Positions 46,166-57,885 of a stretch of 64,000 bases of DNA are shown in pieces; within the stretch, counting starts at the first letter, position 1, and every line of letters starts with the position of its first letter. Made by a program: the position numbers and the translations under genes. This DNA comes from Rhytidiadelphus loreus (Eukaryota; Streptophyta; Bryopsida; Hypnales; Hylocomiaceae), in contig OX344763.1 in NCBI GenBank assembly GCA_947034895.1, forward strand, positions 17,081,001-17,145,000, given 5' to 3'. Below the pieces are notes generated by a model, which worked only from the letters and a program-made list of their open reading frames with translations, was not told the origin of the DNA and ran no database searches.

Positions 46166-48474
46166 CGCGACGAGAGACTCCTTGCTTCGTTCCATTGGGT
46201 TTGGCTGAATTGTTCATTTGTTCTTTCGTGCGAGTGCGTAACGGGCCTTTAGGTCAACCATTTCACACACGAGCTTGGAAATTAGGTCTGGAAATTGTGC
46301 AACTGTGAATATGTGACTGACATGATGCACCCCACGCACATGCGTGTTTGTCTGGCTGGTGCCGGCGGGTTCCGCCAGGTTCCGCCTGGCGGACTTGACC
46401 ACCGCCACCGTGGCGGATGGTGACATTTGGAAGCTCTTACGGTAAACTTGGATTTATTTACAACTCCTCGCAACCCCTTTGTGTTTTGGAGACAATTGAT
46501 TGCCATGTGGAGACAACTGAACTCCATCAAACAATTTTCATTAAATTTAAGTAGGAAGAAAAATGGAATTAAGATCTAATAGGAGTCTTTTCATATTTTT
46601 TGAACCTTTGAAGAATTAGTTATGAATTTCCAAAGTTGAAACAACAATCATGGTCACTAAAATGTTTCATTCATTTTCAATTTTAACATTAAAGCATTTG
46701 CAATACACATGGGCTTCAAAATTTCAATATTCTGCATTTACAATATAGATGGAGTGAATGTTAGTGACTCAATTTGATTTAAGTATATTGAAATTTTTTA
46801 GCAATTTTTTTTTTACTATTGCTTCGTTACAAGTTACAACAATTAGAAATTGAATAGGATTTAGATTATAAAATTTGTACTTTATTTTGGCTTACGGTGA
46901 GTTTTGCATTGCCAGTGTTCTTGGTGGATTTAGAAAATTTCAGTGCTTAATTAGTTCACAGTTCATGTTCATATTCAATTCAATATTCAATTCACAGTTC
47001 ATGTTCAATTTATTAAGACAAAAGTGAAGAATAGTCTTGTAACATGTTTAGTGTACTTTGAAAAGCTGAAATTATTGTCCTACTTGTACATAAAATAATT
47101 TTAAAGCATCGTATAAGCAGAAGTTAATTTGTCACTTGTACTATAGAGAATCAATATTCTATATTTTATAAAAGTTCTTTTCAAAGTTCAATTTGAGAAT
47201 CAAGTTTAAGGTGGAAGCATCCAAAACTATCAGTTTAAGGAATTCAGCATACTTGGAGGCACCATTTCAAGAAATTAACATTTTTGTGGTGTTAGCGAAA
47301 GAATATAATGAATTTTCAACAAAAAAAATATTTTTTGGACTTGGTGTGTATTTTCTATGAATTTTCAAAGTTGCAGTCCCCTAGACCACTGGAACCGTCC
47401 TGTAGGTGGACACAAATCTGAATTCTGAAAAATTCAACACTTACCCAATCACAATGCGCTGAAAAGAGGCAAAACCTCGGTTTCCTCCATTTCCTCTCTC
47501 CTCCTCCCAATGAAAAATAAAAGAGCCATTGATTTAAAAATAAAAATAAATCTTCCCCCCCAATGTCGTTGATCTTGAATACACCCCTGGATATGGATAT
47601 GAATACATGTACGAGTATAGATATGATATGGTATATAGATACGAATACATACGTGGAATATATGTATGATATGGGATACGAGATACGATATGCATTCAAA
47701 TACAGTCACGGTACGGGATACAATTACAATATGGGGATATGGGATTTATTCCATATCGATTGCCACCCCCACCCTCACCTGAAAATTACAAGTGGTGGGA
47801 TTGGGGGTGGATTTTGGAAAAAATTAATATAATTTAATTATTTTTACTTTTATTTTGGTTGTGGCAATGGCACATGGCAAACTAGTCCATTCTTAAATAT
47901 GCACAAAGCTATAGTAGTTGTGAAATGCAAAAGACCATCCAAAGGACACAAAACTTCCTCACTCCACAACGCCCTTCCATGGTTAACGGTTGCTTTACGG
48001 ACCTCCTATAGTTACCTTAACCCCTAAATGCCCAATGCCTATTTTGAGCTTCTTGGAATTTGCTCTATATTGAACAAAATGCCAACATTTTGATGTTGTA
48101 TCACTTCTTTTTTTAATTGTAACTATACAAATCCAAACTAGACATGTTAGAGATCTCATAGGAAAAGAAAACACAACAATATCACTTATAGAGTGAAAGA
48201 TTATAATGTTTAGCCATGAAGGTGTTAAAACTGCAAAAGTGATGTGAAGTCTTTCAATCCTCTTTTCACAAGTCAAATCTAAAAAGTTGGTGACTAAAAA
48301 AATATGAGGTTAAAGGGCCTAACATGTATAACCCCAATCAATTTATAGCTTCTCAAAATCTACTCTATAGTTTTTTTAAATGAATTTTGAATGTGATATT
48401 TTCTCCAAGATCTAGTGTATTTGAAGCTCATTTCCAAGAGCTCTCAACACTACGGGAAGTCAAGATTGCAATGG
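46166..48474. other. Intergenic, no recognisable gene
   Basis: Bases 46340-46425 hold a GC-rich dyad-rich stretch (ggttccgccaggttccgcc). The region 47560-47760 is a degenerate gatatg/gaatac microsatellite. Everything else is AT-rich without motifs. Confidence 0.4.
47560..47760 (+). repeat. Degenerate GATAYG-type microsatellite
   Basis: Runs such as gatatggatatgaatac, gatatgatatgg and ggatacgagatacgatatg recur with no fixed period. This explains frames open on both strands here. Confidence 0.7.
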
Positions 48475-48680
48475 GTACCCTAGCACAAAATCTTGAATAG
48501 AAAAATCACTATCATTTAATTTCAAGATCGGATTTTGTTGCTAAAGCTAGACTTCAAGAAGAACTTTCCAAAAATGTAAACTTCTAAAAATGGCAATTTG
48601 GTTAGGTTTTATTTAACTTCAAAGTTTTGCAAACACCAAATTTGGGTGCCTTGGACATTTAAGGTTTAATCCCTAAAGGA
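48475..48680 (+). repeat. Second copy of the 43384-43580 repeat
   Basis: It has the same block order as the first copy, ending with caccaaatttgggtgcc and ggtttaatc. Confidence 0.7.
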
Positions 48681-49287
48681 TGTAGGCATTGCTCATATAG
48701 AATAGATACTATTGTGACTTCTAAGTACCAAGGCCATTTGCATGCAAAAAAAATTGTTTTTTCAATAGAGATTTTTTTTGCGAGACTATGTACATGGTAG
48801 TGCACCTTTAACACAGAATTCGTAATTTTTGCACTTGGCCAAGTGCATTAATTGAATTGCAAAATATGTGCATTTTTCTGACTTTAAAAAAAATGATACA
48901 CCATTTTTTCAAGTAATTTTCAATTTTTTTCCTTGTCCATTGTACAATATAAACCTTCCATTCCTACTACCTATAGTACACTCGTATGCTAGATTTATTT
49001 AAAAACGCACGAACTAATTGTACAAATTTGTAATTTTCCAATATGGAATCATTCAAAAGCTCAATTGTTGATACATACAACACACTTGAATTTCCTTGTT
49101 CTCTTCATTTTTAAACAATCATTTACATTATATTCTGAAACATTGGTAGTAGGTTGGAAAAAAACAAAACACCGTCAATTTATTATCATTGAACTACTAC
49201 TGTAGAACAAAGGAATGCCCAAACAAGACGTCCACTTTTGCTCTTGTCAAACTAAACAACACTCTCTATATGCAGTTCGTCAATTCA
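48681..49287. other. Region 3' of the large interrupted frame
   Basis: AT-rich sequence. No terminal inverted repeat matching the other side of the large frame was found by eye. Confidence 0.35.
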
Positions 49288-52200
49288 CTACAGTAGTGAC
49301 TCCGGTGTCTCTGCAATGACCCTCGGAGATTGACTTCCAAGAGTTTCTCCCCCTGTACTATTTGTAGGTCGTGCAGTGAGTACTGCATGAACCTCATCTG
49401 AAGTCGTATCGACCACAACTTGAGTTCTTGGAGAAGGTTCTTCGTCCATGTGCACTATTTCTTCCAAAACTGATGTTGCTTGCTCAAATCTATATTCCCC
49501 CTCTGTTCCAGTACGACGATATCTAATACCTTCTTGATCATAATAAAGTCCATCCTCTCCTTCCGTCATCGCTTGCTCTTGAGAAGCCCATCCAAAAGAC
49601 ATAATACTCAAATGCGTTTCTTTTGTCAAACTAGTCGCTCTTGTACCTTGCAAAGTTGTAGTTGCAGATGCTGGAGCCGAAATTTCTTCACGTGATTCTT
49701 TCACCCCACCCTCCATCTCTGTATCCACCTCTTCTACTACACGAATAGGAGTTCTCGCCTCTGATATGGTCTTCTCTTTCTCTATCGCTTCTTCTCCAAT
49801 AGATGTCATCACTTCAGTAGGTACTCCAAATTGATTTGATATCTCATGCATTCCTCCATAAGTGCCTTCACTTCCTTCGTTTTCTGCAATAAAAAGACTT
49901 TCTTGTACTTCCTCCACATCCATGTCTTTCGGAACTTCTCCTTGAGTAACAATCTCTCCCTCAGGAATTGCATGCTTAGAGGACCCATCCTCTTTTCGAA
50001 CTTCAGGCGTAGAAGAGACAATGCTTTGATCAGCACTATGTTGCATTGTCACTGTAGTCTCTAAGTCCTCTGATGCATTATTGACCTCTGCTGTCTTTTC
50101 GATACTTTTTCCTCTCCTTTCTTCAAGAACAACTTCATGTAATTCATTTTCTTCTTCCTCTAATGCATCAGAAGAGTCATCTGATGATTCGTCATCTGAG
50201 GTAGATGTCTCTTCTGTGTCCTCTTCACTCTCATCCTCTACCTCATCGTCGTCTTCGTCCTCCTCCCCTTTGACATACTCTGGATCATTTGGGCTTCGAG
50301 GTTGCCTTACTTCATATCCTTCTCGTATCGGCGTATCTTCTGAATGCAAATCTTCGCCGTCTTCGACATCCTCTTCCTCATCACCAAGACTCTCTTCTTC
50401 TTCTTCTGCCATAGATTGTTGTGCATGCGTTGTAGAACGTTGCACAAAAGGTGCACTATTGATTTGAGGGTCTCCAACCTCTGCATTTTCATTCACTAGC
50501 ATTGCAGCTTGTCGCATCTGGATTCTTGCATGGAATTGTTCATGCAATGTGTTGTACAAAAAACGAGTTCAATCTATTGAACCATCCAATACAATCAGTT
50601 CTGTATCCACAAAAGCTGACTGCAATATACTTGGTACGGCTGAAGTTATGCCCACTGTAACAAGCCCCCATTTCTCAGGTAAATACGACGCAACCAACCT
50701 CTGCAACTCCATGGGGGTCCTCTCAACTGTTTCCACAGTACAGGGCATCCTTCCTTCGCTCCATGCATCTGTAAATACTACTGGTACTTGGTGAATACCT
50801 CCTCGTACGTTGTCTGCCACTTTAGATGCACTAGGATGTACCATTAGAATTGCAATGTCACCCACCGCTTGTACACTCCGATCAGTTCGGCCTTCATGTC
50901 GTAGGTCATGTACATATGTTGAAACTGTCTTTGGGTAAAACACCCAAACTCCTTTCCGCCATGTACACTCCGATGGCAATACCATATTCTCTCTCATCCT
51001 CTCCTCGAAATATATTCCTGGTGGAAACAAAAATATTGCTGTCCACTTGTGAATGCCTGCCATCCACTTTTGCACTTTTTGCAAGGCGATATTGTACTCA
51101 ACGTCTGTCCAAGCTTCATCCTCTCCTTCTGCCCCACATCGTCTACAATCAAATATCCACAAACAAGGCATTCCCAATTCCACAACACCTTCCGTAAAGA
51201 AACCTCCTCCGCATCGAATTGAAACACCTCCAACATTCACTTCATGTGTATTACACAGTATAGTGAACTGCCAATCCCACCTCGCCTCATCCAAATTCGT
51301 CACAACTCTGTTGTACCCGTGGTACCCTGATCCACCACGTTTGATATTCACATAATGATCTTTGATCATTGGAGGTATTAGAATTTCAAACCTCCCCAGC
51401 GCTTCGATAGTCTTCACTGTTGGAGATGACCAAGCTACCTTCATTTTTTTGTCAACTATTTCAGATAGCACTTGCAACTGTTTGCGGTCTTGTCCTTCAA
51501 ATTTTCGTACATTTATAAGGAAGAAACTGTCCATAGTCTTCGGATGTGTTTGCCCTGATTCGACCATCAACCACCGTATTGCATTTCGCACTGCTTCTCT
51601 TCGTTGAATACGCTCCGTTGTCCAAGCCAGAGTACCCTTCGCTGGATTATTGCTGTTGGCACTGTTGAAGAAGAATCTTTGTTGTGGACGTTCCCCATCA
51701 ACAACATGTTTAGCAGACATTTCTTTCGCCAAGCGCAAGTAATGTACTTTAGGAACCCTGACCAGCAGCCTTAGCCAAAGCCTCTCCATCTTCTTTCTGT
51801 TTTCCCTTACATCAACATTTGGATTCAAAGACTTTTGATCTGCATATTTCTTCCACTTCTTCAAATCATCCTTGCTATACCAAAGAAGCCCATCTTCATA
51901 ATCCCGGCAAACTTGTAGAACAGCTTCATATGCAACTTCATCTTCCTGCCATGCATGGCGGGTATACTCTGACATCCTTTTAGAAATACCACCCAACGAT
52001 ACATTCTGCACATATGACCTCGTCCAATGCAGCGCACTTGCTGCCATCGTCACTGCTCTTGCTCGTTGCGCATCATCTGCACGTGATTGTGGATTAGGTC
52101 TTCCACAAGCTTTCCAAATTGCTCGTAGCTTCACCAGATCTTCTTCCATTGTCGTGTAGAATTCTCTCTCAAATTCTTTTGCATTTATTCGCACAGACGC

Positions 52201-53862
52201 TTCGATATACACCTTTGAATCATTGTACACAACAAATCGTGCTTTCCTCTTAGCAAATATGTTCAGGTACTCCTCATCCTCCAACAACCCTGCTATGTGC
52301 TGCCTTTCACCTTGTTTGCATGCTGCAACAACATGTTGACCATCAACAGGCTCCCAAATGATGTTATTCTCCAACCAATTGATCTTCGACATGTCGGGAT
52401 TCCCTGGAACAGCTCTAGCATTATGCAGGTACGCAGCGTCAAACTCTTTCGCTGCATCTACTTCTGAAAATGGGATCTCTCTTTGTTGGGGACCACCTTC
52501 CATATTTACTCCTTCCACAATATAAGCAATCGGACGTAAAGTTAGAGGTGACATATTAGGCTCTTCTCTTCCACAAAGTCGCTTATACGTGCTTGAAACA
52601 CGCCTATCAGTCAATGTTCGGTGGTTCGTCTCCACGTGTCCAACAGCTCGAATGTTTTCAATCCTCGCATTGAAAACTAAGCCCATACCCCAAATGTATC
52701 CTGCCAGGAAATCGTCATTTGAAGGAAATTTTACAAGTGGACCAACACTTGCCGAGACGTGAGCTCTATGGATATCTTCTTCTTCTTCTTCTTCTGATAC
52801 TTCGTCCACAGTTTCAAATGTTTCGTCGTGTTGGACCACCTCTTATACTGTGTTTATATCCATTTCACTTGTCTCGCCTTCATTGTTTGGTGGCATTCCA
52901 AGATGTACTTGTCTTCCTGTTCCTGTTCCTCTTCCTCTTCTACGTTGATTCACAACTCTGGTTGCTTCAGAACTTCGAGGTCCCCTTTTTCGCTTGGCAG
53001 CTTCCTTGGATGATTCTGCTCGTGTAGATGCTAAAACTGGAAAGGTGTTCACAGCAGCACCGGTCGACATCACAGTGCTAGGTGCAACACGTGGTGATAT
53101 CATAACACCATGTTGAACAACACCACTCGATGTGCCAACAATAGGTGATGACCTCTCTCCAATTTGTCGATGTGGACTACTTCTATGCTGAGTTCTCACT
53201 CTTCCTTGTTGAACAGAAATAGGAGAATACTCATTCTCCTCGACTGCTCGTGGTGTTGAATGCCTTCTACCATGGTCTTCAACAGGCAACCAGTGCACGT
53301 TTAATGGAGCTGCAAGGATCCTGTATACAAGATCCGTTTCTTCAGATTCACGTGGTGGAGTTTTATCTCGAGCATTGGAGGGATCTGTTCTCTGCATCTC
53401 TTCATAAGCCATGGCATCCACCACATATCGCCTCCCTCTCAAAACATCTTCTGGACTCAATTTCATAATCCTTTGCACTGCCTCACTACGTGCGTTTCGA
53501 AGAAATTCTAGCATAGTATTCCAATGCTCTGCAAGTCTTCGTATGACCCTCATAGGTTGGTCTACCTCCAAACAAGATGGTGGAATCGGTGCCATCATCA
53601 GATTCCTCTGCAGCTTGTACCTCGCACTGTGCCCAACTTCCATGTGTACATTCATGAATATGACATCGTCAGGTGCAGTGGTAATGGACGTAAGTTTCCC
53701 ACGTTCCATGCCCAAAGCTGTCCAATGTCTCCCTTCTTGCATAGGGTGTTCTGTGATCCACAACATTGCTGTGGATGCGTTTTTTGTTGCATCCGTTGGT
53801 GCGTTCATTTCCACAAGCCACCATCCATGTTCCATCCATTCATTGTATGTCTTGCTAGCCAT
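49288..53862 (-). pseudogene. Large ParB-like/methyltransferase-like frame with two in-frame stops
   Basis: One reading frame runs from ATG 53862 to TAG 49288-49290 (1,525 codons), broken only by TAA at 52843-52845 and TGA at 50569-50571. The three open parts are 339, 757 and 426 codons, without frameshifts or introns. Part 1 ends with basic, nucleus-type segments (KRKRGPR near 290, RRRGRGTGTGR near 308). Part 2 contains IIWEPVDGQHVVAACK (about 160-175 of the part), resembling the DGxHR core of ParB-like domains. Part 2 ends with ERTPMELQRLVASYLPEKWG (about 706-725), which recalls the C-terminal E-K-P helix of N4/N6 DNA methyltransferases; the catalytic D/N/S-P-P-Y is not evident (a FPPG is present). 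Part 3 is Glu/Asp/Ser-rich. An acceptor (TTCTACAG) lies about ten bases before the ATG, implying a leader intron. A recently disabled gene is likeliest; stop readthrough or assembly error are alternatives. Function unknown. Confidence 0.65.
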
Positions 53863-56168
53863 AATGGTTCTGTAGAAAATCATCATGCAATTCAAAAGTT
53901 TTAGTATTGAAACAAAGCAATGACTGTCAACACTAACAAAAAAGCTTAAAAAAAAGAAATTCAGTGTGCACCTACATCCTAGGCAACACATATGACTATC
54001 ATCAAACACAGTTTCCTACTCTCAATTGCAATACAACTATACAAGTGTACTGGCAAAAACATGCTACTAAGACTATTAGTACAAAACTAAAATACTTTAT
54101 ACTATACTAAACATTCTTGAAAGCAACAAAAGTCTAAATTTAATGAAAAGTTCTTCACAAAACACCACAAACAATACTTGCCAACAACATCATATCTTCT
54201 GTAAACATGAAATTGCATCACCAAAAGTACTTTACGGTTCAAAAATAAAGAAACAACTATAAAACACCATTTCTGATGTCATTACATTCATATTACTATC
54301 ACAAAAGCGCATATACTGAGTGTAAATTCCAAATCTCCTTTTCTTAGTAGGATTTTATACAAACCACATCTGAACTTATAGTATCAGTAAGAGAAATTTG
54401 ATATAGTTCGCAAAATAATTTCATAAATCATACAATAGCTTAATTTAACCTTATTTTTGTTCTCACTTACGATACAATGTTGTTCATTGCACATAAGAAC
54501 CTCAAAGAGAAAAACACAGAAGGAACTCAACACTAAAGTTGAAGAAGATCACGGCAGTGCACACCTTTTCAAGCCACGAATTTGCTATTTCTTTGACTAC
54601 CAACAACACACACCTTCAAAGCAAAAACAGATCCTTCACGGAAAGGCGCACTTTTTTGAACCACCTATATCACACCTGACCACCACAAGAGAAATGCAAT
54701 AAAACCATTAATAATTTTATTCACTGAAATTAAAAGAATTTAAAATTACACCAAATGAATTCTAGCAAGGACTACATGCAATTAGAACAACAACTACCAT
54801 TTGGAAGTAAACAGCCCGAATAGGAAAATTACATGATTGCAAAAAAAACAAGGAATCCTTCAAATACTCATTTTATCTGAGAATCCACAGAAGTTCGTTG
54901 TGTGCAAACATATAACTACAATACCACATGAGATACAAGCAGATCTAACCACATGAAATATAACCTCATGAGATATAATAGCATTACATATAACCAGATG
55001 ACAAGATAGGAGTTGAAAATTGATAGACCAAGTGGAAAAGCAAAATTGCTAAGAGAACTATGGAATAAAAACTTCGTGGTATTGTAAGGAAAAGCTGAAG
55101 AACGAGGACGATAAAGCAAGGGAGTGAGAAATTGAAATCATTCTCCTACATCGCAATGGTCCAAGGGAATCTGTAACGAACAGTGTGAATCTGATTTTTC
55201 TGTCATAAGATCTCATGAATTCATGACTATAGGTTATGTCTTCTTCCCACATAAAATTGTTTTAGGAAAAAAGTTTCAAGATACAACTTTCAATACGATT
55301 ACAATACCAGGTGATTATTGTTGGTTCATGTCATAAATTTACCTTCCTGATACCTGCTTTCGTTAAAGCTGTAACAAAACACTTCTTTACAGCATGGTTG
55401 ATATACCTAGCTAATTTTATTGGAAGAATCATATCAACATGGGCTGCTTCTGAACTCCTATTTGTCAAAGCGCACGTCTTTTGAACCCTCACATTAAAAA
55501 CATTTTATTTGTGAAATTCAGAAGCTAATTCAAAACGCTCTTTGCATTTGAGCCTGAATTATTAATTTAGGGATGCGAATCAACCCAATCTAGAACACGG
55601 ATGAGCCCCATCTTTGCATATCTGCACTGTGCGGCGTGCAATATACGAGAACAGAGAAACCCTGCCTCAACTCATTCACCTTGCAAACATCCTTGAAATC
55701 GGGCTTTGACGATTTTTTTTTTTTTAAATTCCCAAGATTCGAGAAAGCACTATCTACGTCATAATGTAAGCTCACACTAATATGATTCGTGGTCTGCCTT
55801 CTCGAAATTCTGAAACCTTAAACATCCAATAGAAAGACTCAAAGCCACAGAAGACCATGTTCATTAAACCTTATGATCTCGAAATGAGCACGGTGGATTC
55901 CCTTGGGAATTCCAGATTTGTACACAACAATAAGTTAGTTGCATATTGCAACGATTAAAAATAATACAACCGAGTACAATTAAAATTCTTCCATCCGCTT
56001 AAGAGAGTCCAACAAAAGTCTTCACTGTTGTTGTTTGCTCTGTGACGCTGCTAAGTTAGTGAAAGCCAAATTTTTTGTGAACGTCAAATTTTAGATTCCA
56101 ATCATTCAGGGAAGCTTGAACGTCCAAGAATCAACGCAAGAAAAAAAAAAAGGGCCAGGGATCTACCA
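53863..56168. other. Region upstream of the large frame, no gene recognised
   Basis: AT-rich sequence that should include the 5' leader intron of the large frame. A loosely duplicated segment lies at 54560-54680 (gcacaccttttcaagccac and gcgcacttttttgaaccacc). Short minus-strand frames at 54916-55252 and 55590-55775 lack motifs. Confidence 0.35.
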
Positions 56169-56369
56169 TTAGTACAAACACCACACCCGACAACAGCTGT
56201 GCCAAGATTGTCGGAGCGTGAAGTCCAATTGCACGACGGTCAACACACTGTCTTCTAGGAAGGCAGACAGTCCATCATCGGCGGTGAATACGAAGATTTG
56301 AAAATATTTCAGGGAGCATGACACCTCACAGCCGCTTAAAAAGATGATGGCGACAACCTGCACAACCAA
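56169..56369 (-). CDS. Possible terminal exon, unresolved
   Basis: After an acceptor (GTTGTGCAG at about 56354) one frame is open to a TAG-type stop at 56169: VVAIIFLSGCEVSCSLKYFQ and onward, hydrophobic at first and then mixed. The other two frames close quickly. It may be the last exon of the gene whose first exons lie at 59.7-60.5 kb, but I could not connect them in phase. Unrecognised. Confidence 0.25.
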   Translation of the reverse strand: MVVQVVAIIFLSGCEVSCSLKYFQIFVFTADDGLSAFLEDSVLTVVQLDFTLRQSWHSCCRVWCLY

Positions 56370-56811
56370 CTGATCAACACACAGTCAGACATAGTTTTGC
56401 GCTGGAAGATGAAGGTCTACCACATTTATATCCTCCTAATCAATTTCAATTTTTTGAGGAGTCCACTTCCTTCAGAGAACCTTGTTTACAGTACAAGGAG
56501 GTGGAGCACCGCATGTATTTCCTCCCGCTACAGTATGTCTTAATATACAGGGTCAAATCGGCTATCTAGGCATAGATAGATGATTCATTCATTCCCATCA
56601 AACGCAAAAGACACTTTCTCCACGTACATCTGTCAGACAGGATTTAACTTTCTTGCATTCTAGACAGAGGTTCACAGCTTTACCACACTTGTTTTTTTTG
56701 TTATTTTTTCTTGAAACAAGAGTGTGGAGCCCATACGTAATTATTTAACTAATTTATGACTTTGAAAGGCAGTGAATCGATTAATTGACTGAGTAGTACT
56801 GGAGGATCAGG
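56370..56811. other. Intergenic or intronic, nothing recognised
   Basis: No gene or repeat noted. Confidence 0.35.
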
Positions 56812-57290
56812 GTGGATAGACCCCCTCGCTCGTCCTTACCAAGGGTGCAGGTAAAAAAACCGCCCCCTATTTTGGGCCATTCTAGGGAAAAATCTTGACC
56901 TCACCTAGCTAATTTGGGGTCTCTGATCGCAGAAATGAATTCAAAATTTTCAAAAAAATCCTTGTGCAGAAAGTAAATAATTCCTGGGTTTGCCCATAGG
57001 GTCGAGCAAGGGGGGCAGTTCTCCTTGGCTGTACTGGAGGATCTGGCTGGATCGGCCCCCTCGCTCAGCTTTACTATTTCTTACCAGAGGTGCAATCAAA
57101 ACAAAAAGCCCACTAGTTTGAGCCATGACCACCCCTACTTTCTTCACCCCCTAGCTAATTTGGGGTCTCAGATCCCAAATATGAATTCAAAATTTCCAAA
57201 ATTTTTTTTTGGTGAAAATTTAAAAATTACAGCATTTTACCCAAGTGGCCGAGCGAGGGGGTCAGTTCTCCCTGCCCGTGAAAGTTATTG
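56812..57290 (+). repeat. ~235-bp tandem duplication
   Basis: Units begin near 56798-56812 (actggaggatcagggtggat) and 57033-57047 (actggaggatctggctggat). Both carry ccccctcgctc, a gtgca(g/a) spacer, ctagctaatttggggtct and aaatatgaattcaaaa-like blocks. A related inverted copy lies next to GNAT copy A (39655-39835). Confidence 0.75.
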
Positions 57291-57787
57291 AAAGTTATTT
57301 GAAACTCTACGCCACCAGAGCTCAACCGCATGAGAAGAGGATTTCCCCTGACAACCTACGAGGTATCTATCGCAGAACAAATGAGAATTCCGCTCCTGCC
57401 AAATCGAAGTGCCGATGAAATCGATAAAGCATGACAGAAAAATAGCAAAAACATTCACCCAGCTTGTAACAAACTAAATTAAATTGGCTTCAGATGTATG
57501 AACGGAGCACAAGTTCAGCCCAGTCATACGGTATGAACGGAGCAAACATTCAGCCCAGTCATACAAGTTCAGCCTAGTGAACGGTAAAGCACAATCTTGA
57601 AGGCTGAATGTATAACGCCTTGAGGAAGCTTGTATTATCACCCTAAAAAGTTGACTTCCACCTAATCATATGTCATTCCTTTCCTCAATCTCCAGCATCT
57701 GTTCTTCGGTGATTTCTCCGTGTACTTCCACTACAGCACTGAAACGTCAGTTGAGAACTAACCGGGAGATGAAGCTGGAGAAGAGCA

Positions 57788-57885
57788 CGCTCAGGTGCGG
57801 TCTGAGGTTGAATTCCTGCTTGCGAGGCAGCGTGTGAGGTGCGGTCTGAGGTCAAATTCCTGGTTGCGAGGCAGCGTGCGAAGTA
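57788..57885. repeat. 47-bp tandem duplication
   Basis: Two units read gaggtgcggtctgaggt followed by aattcctg and ttgcgaggcagcgtg. On the minus strand the repeat lies at the end of an open segment (PIWWLLRKFFHVELTGTKHL from about 57988), so it may have disrupted or extended a coding end. Confidence 0.8.

Noticed and set aside
50081..50467. Ser-rich 128-codon plus-strand frame
   Set aside because: It is the antisense of the Glu/Asp-rich tail of the large minus-strand frame; GAA/GAG/GAT codons read backwards give Ser/Phe runs.
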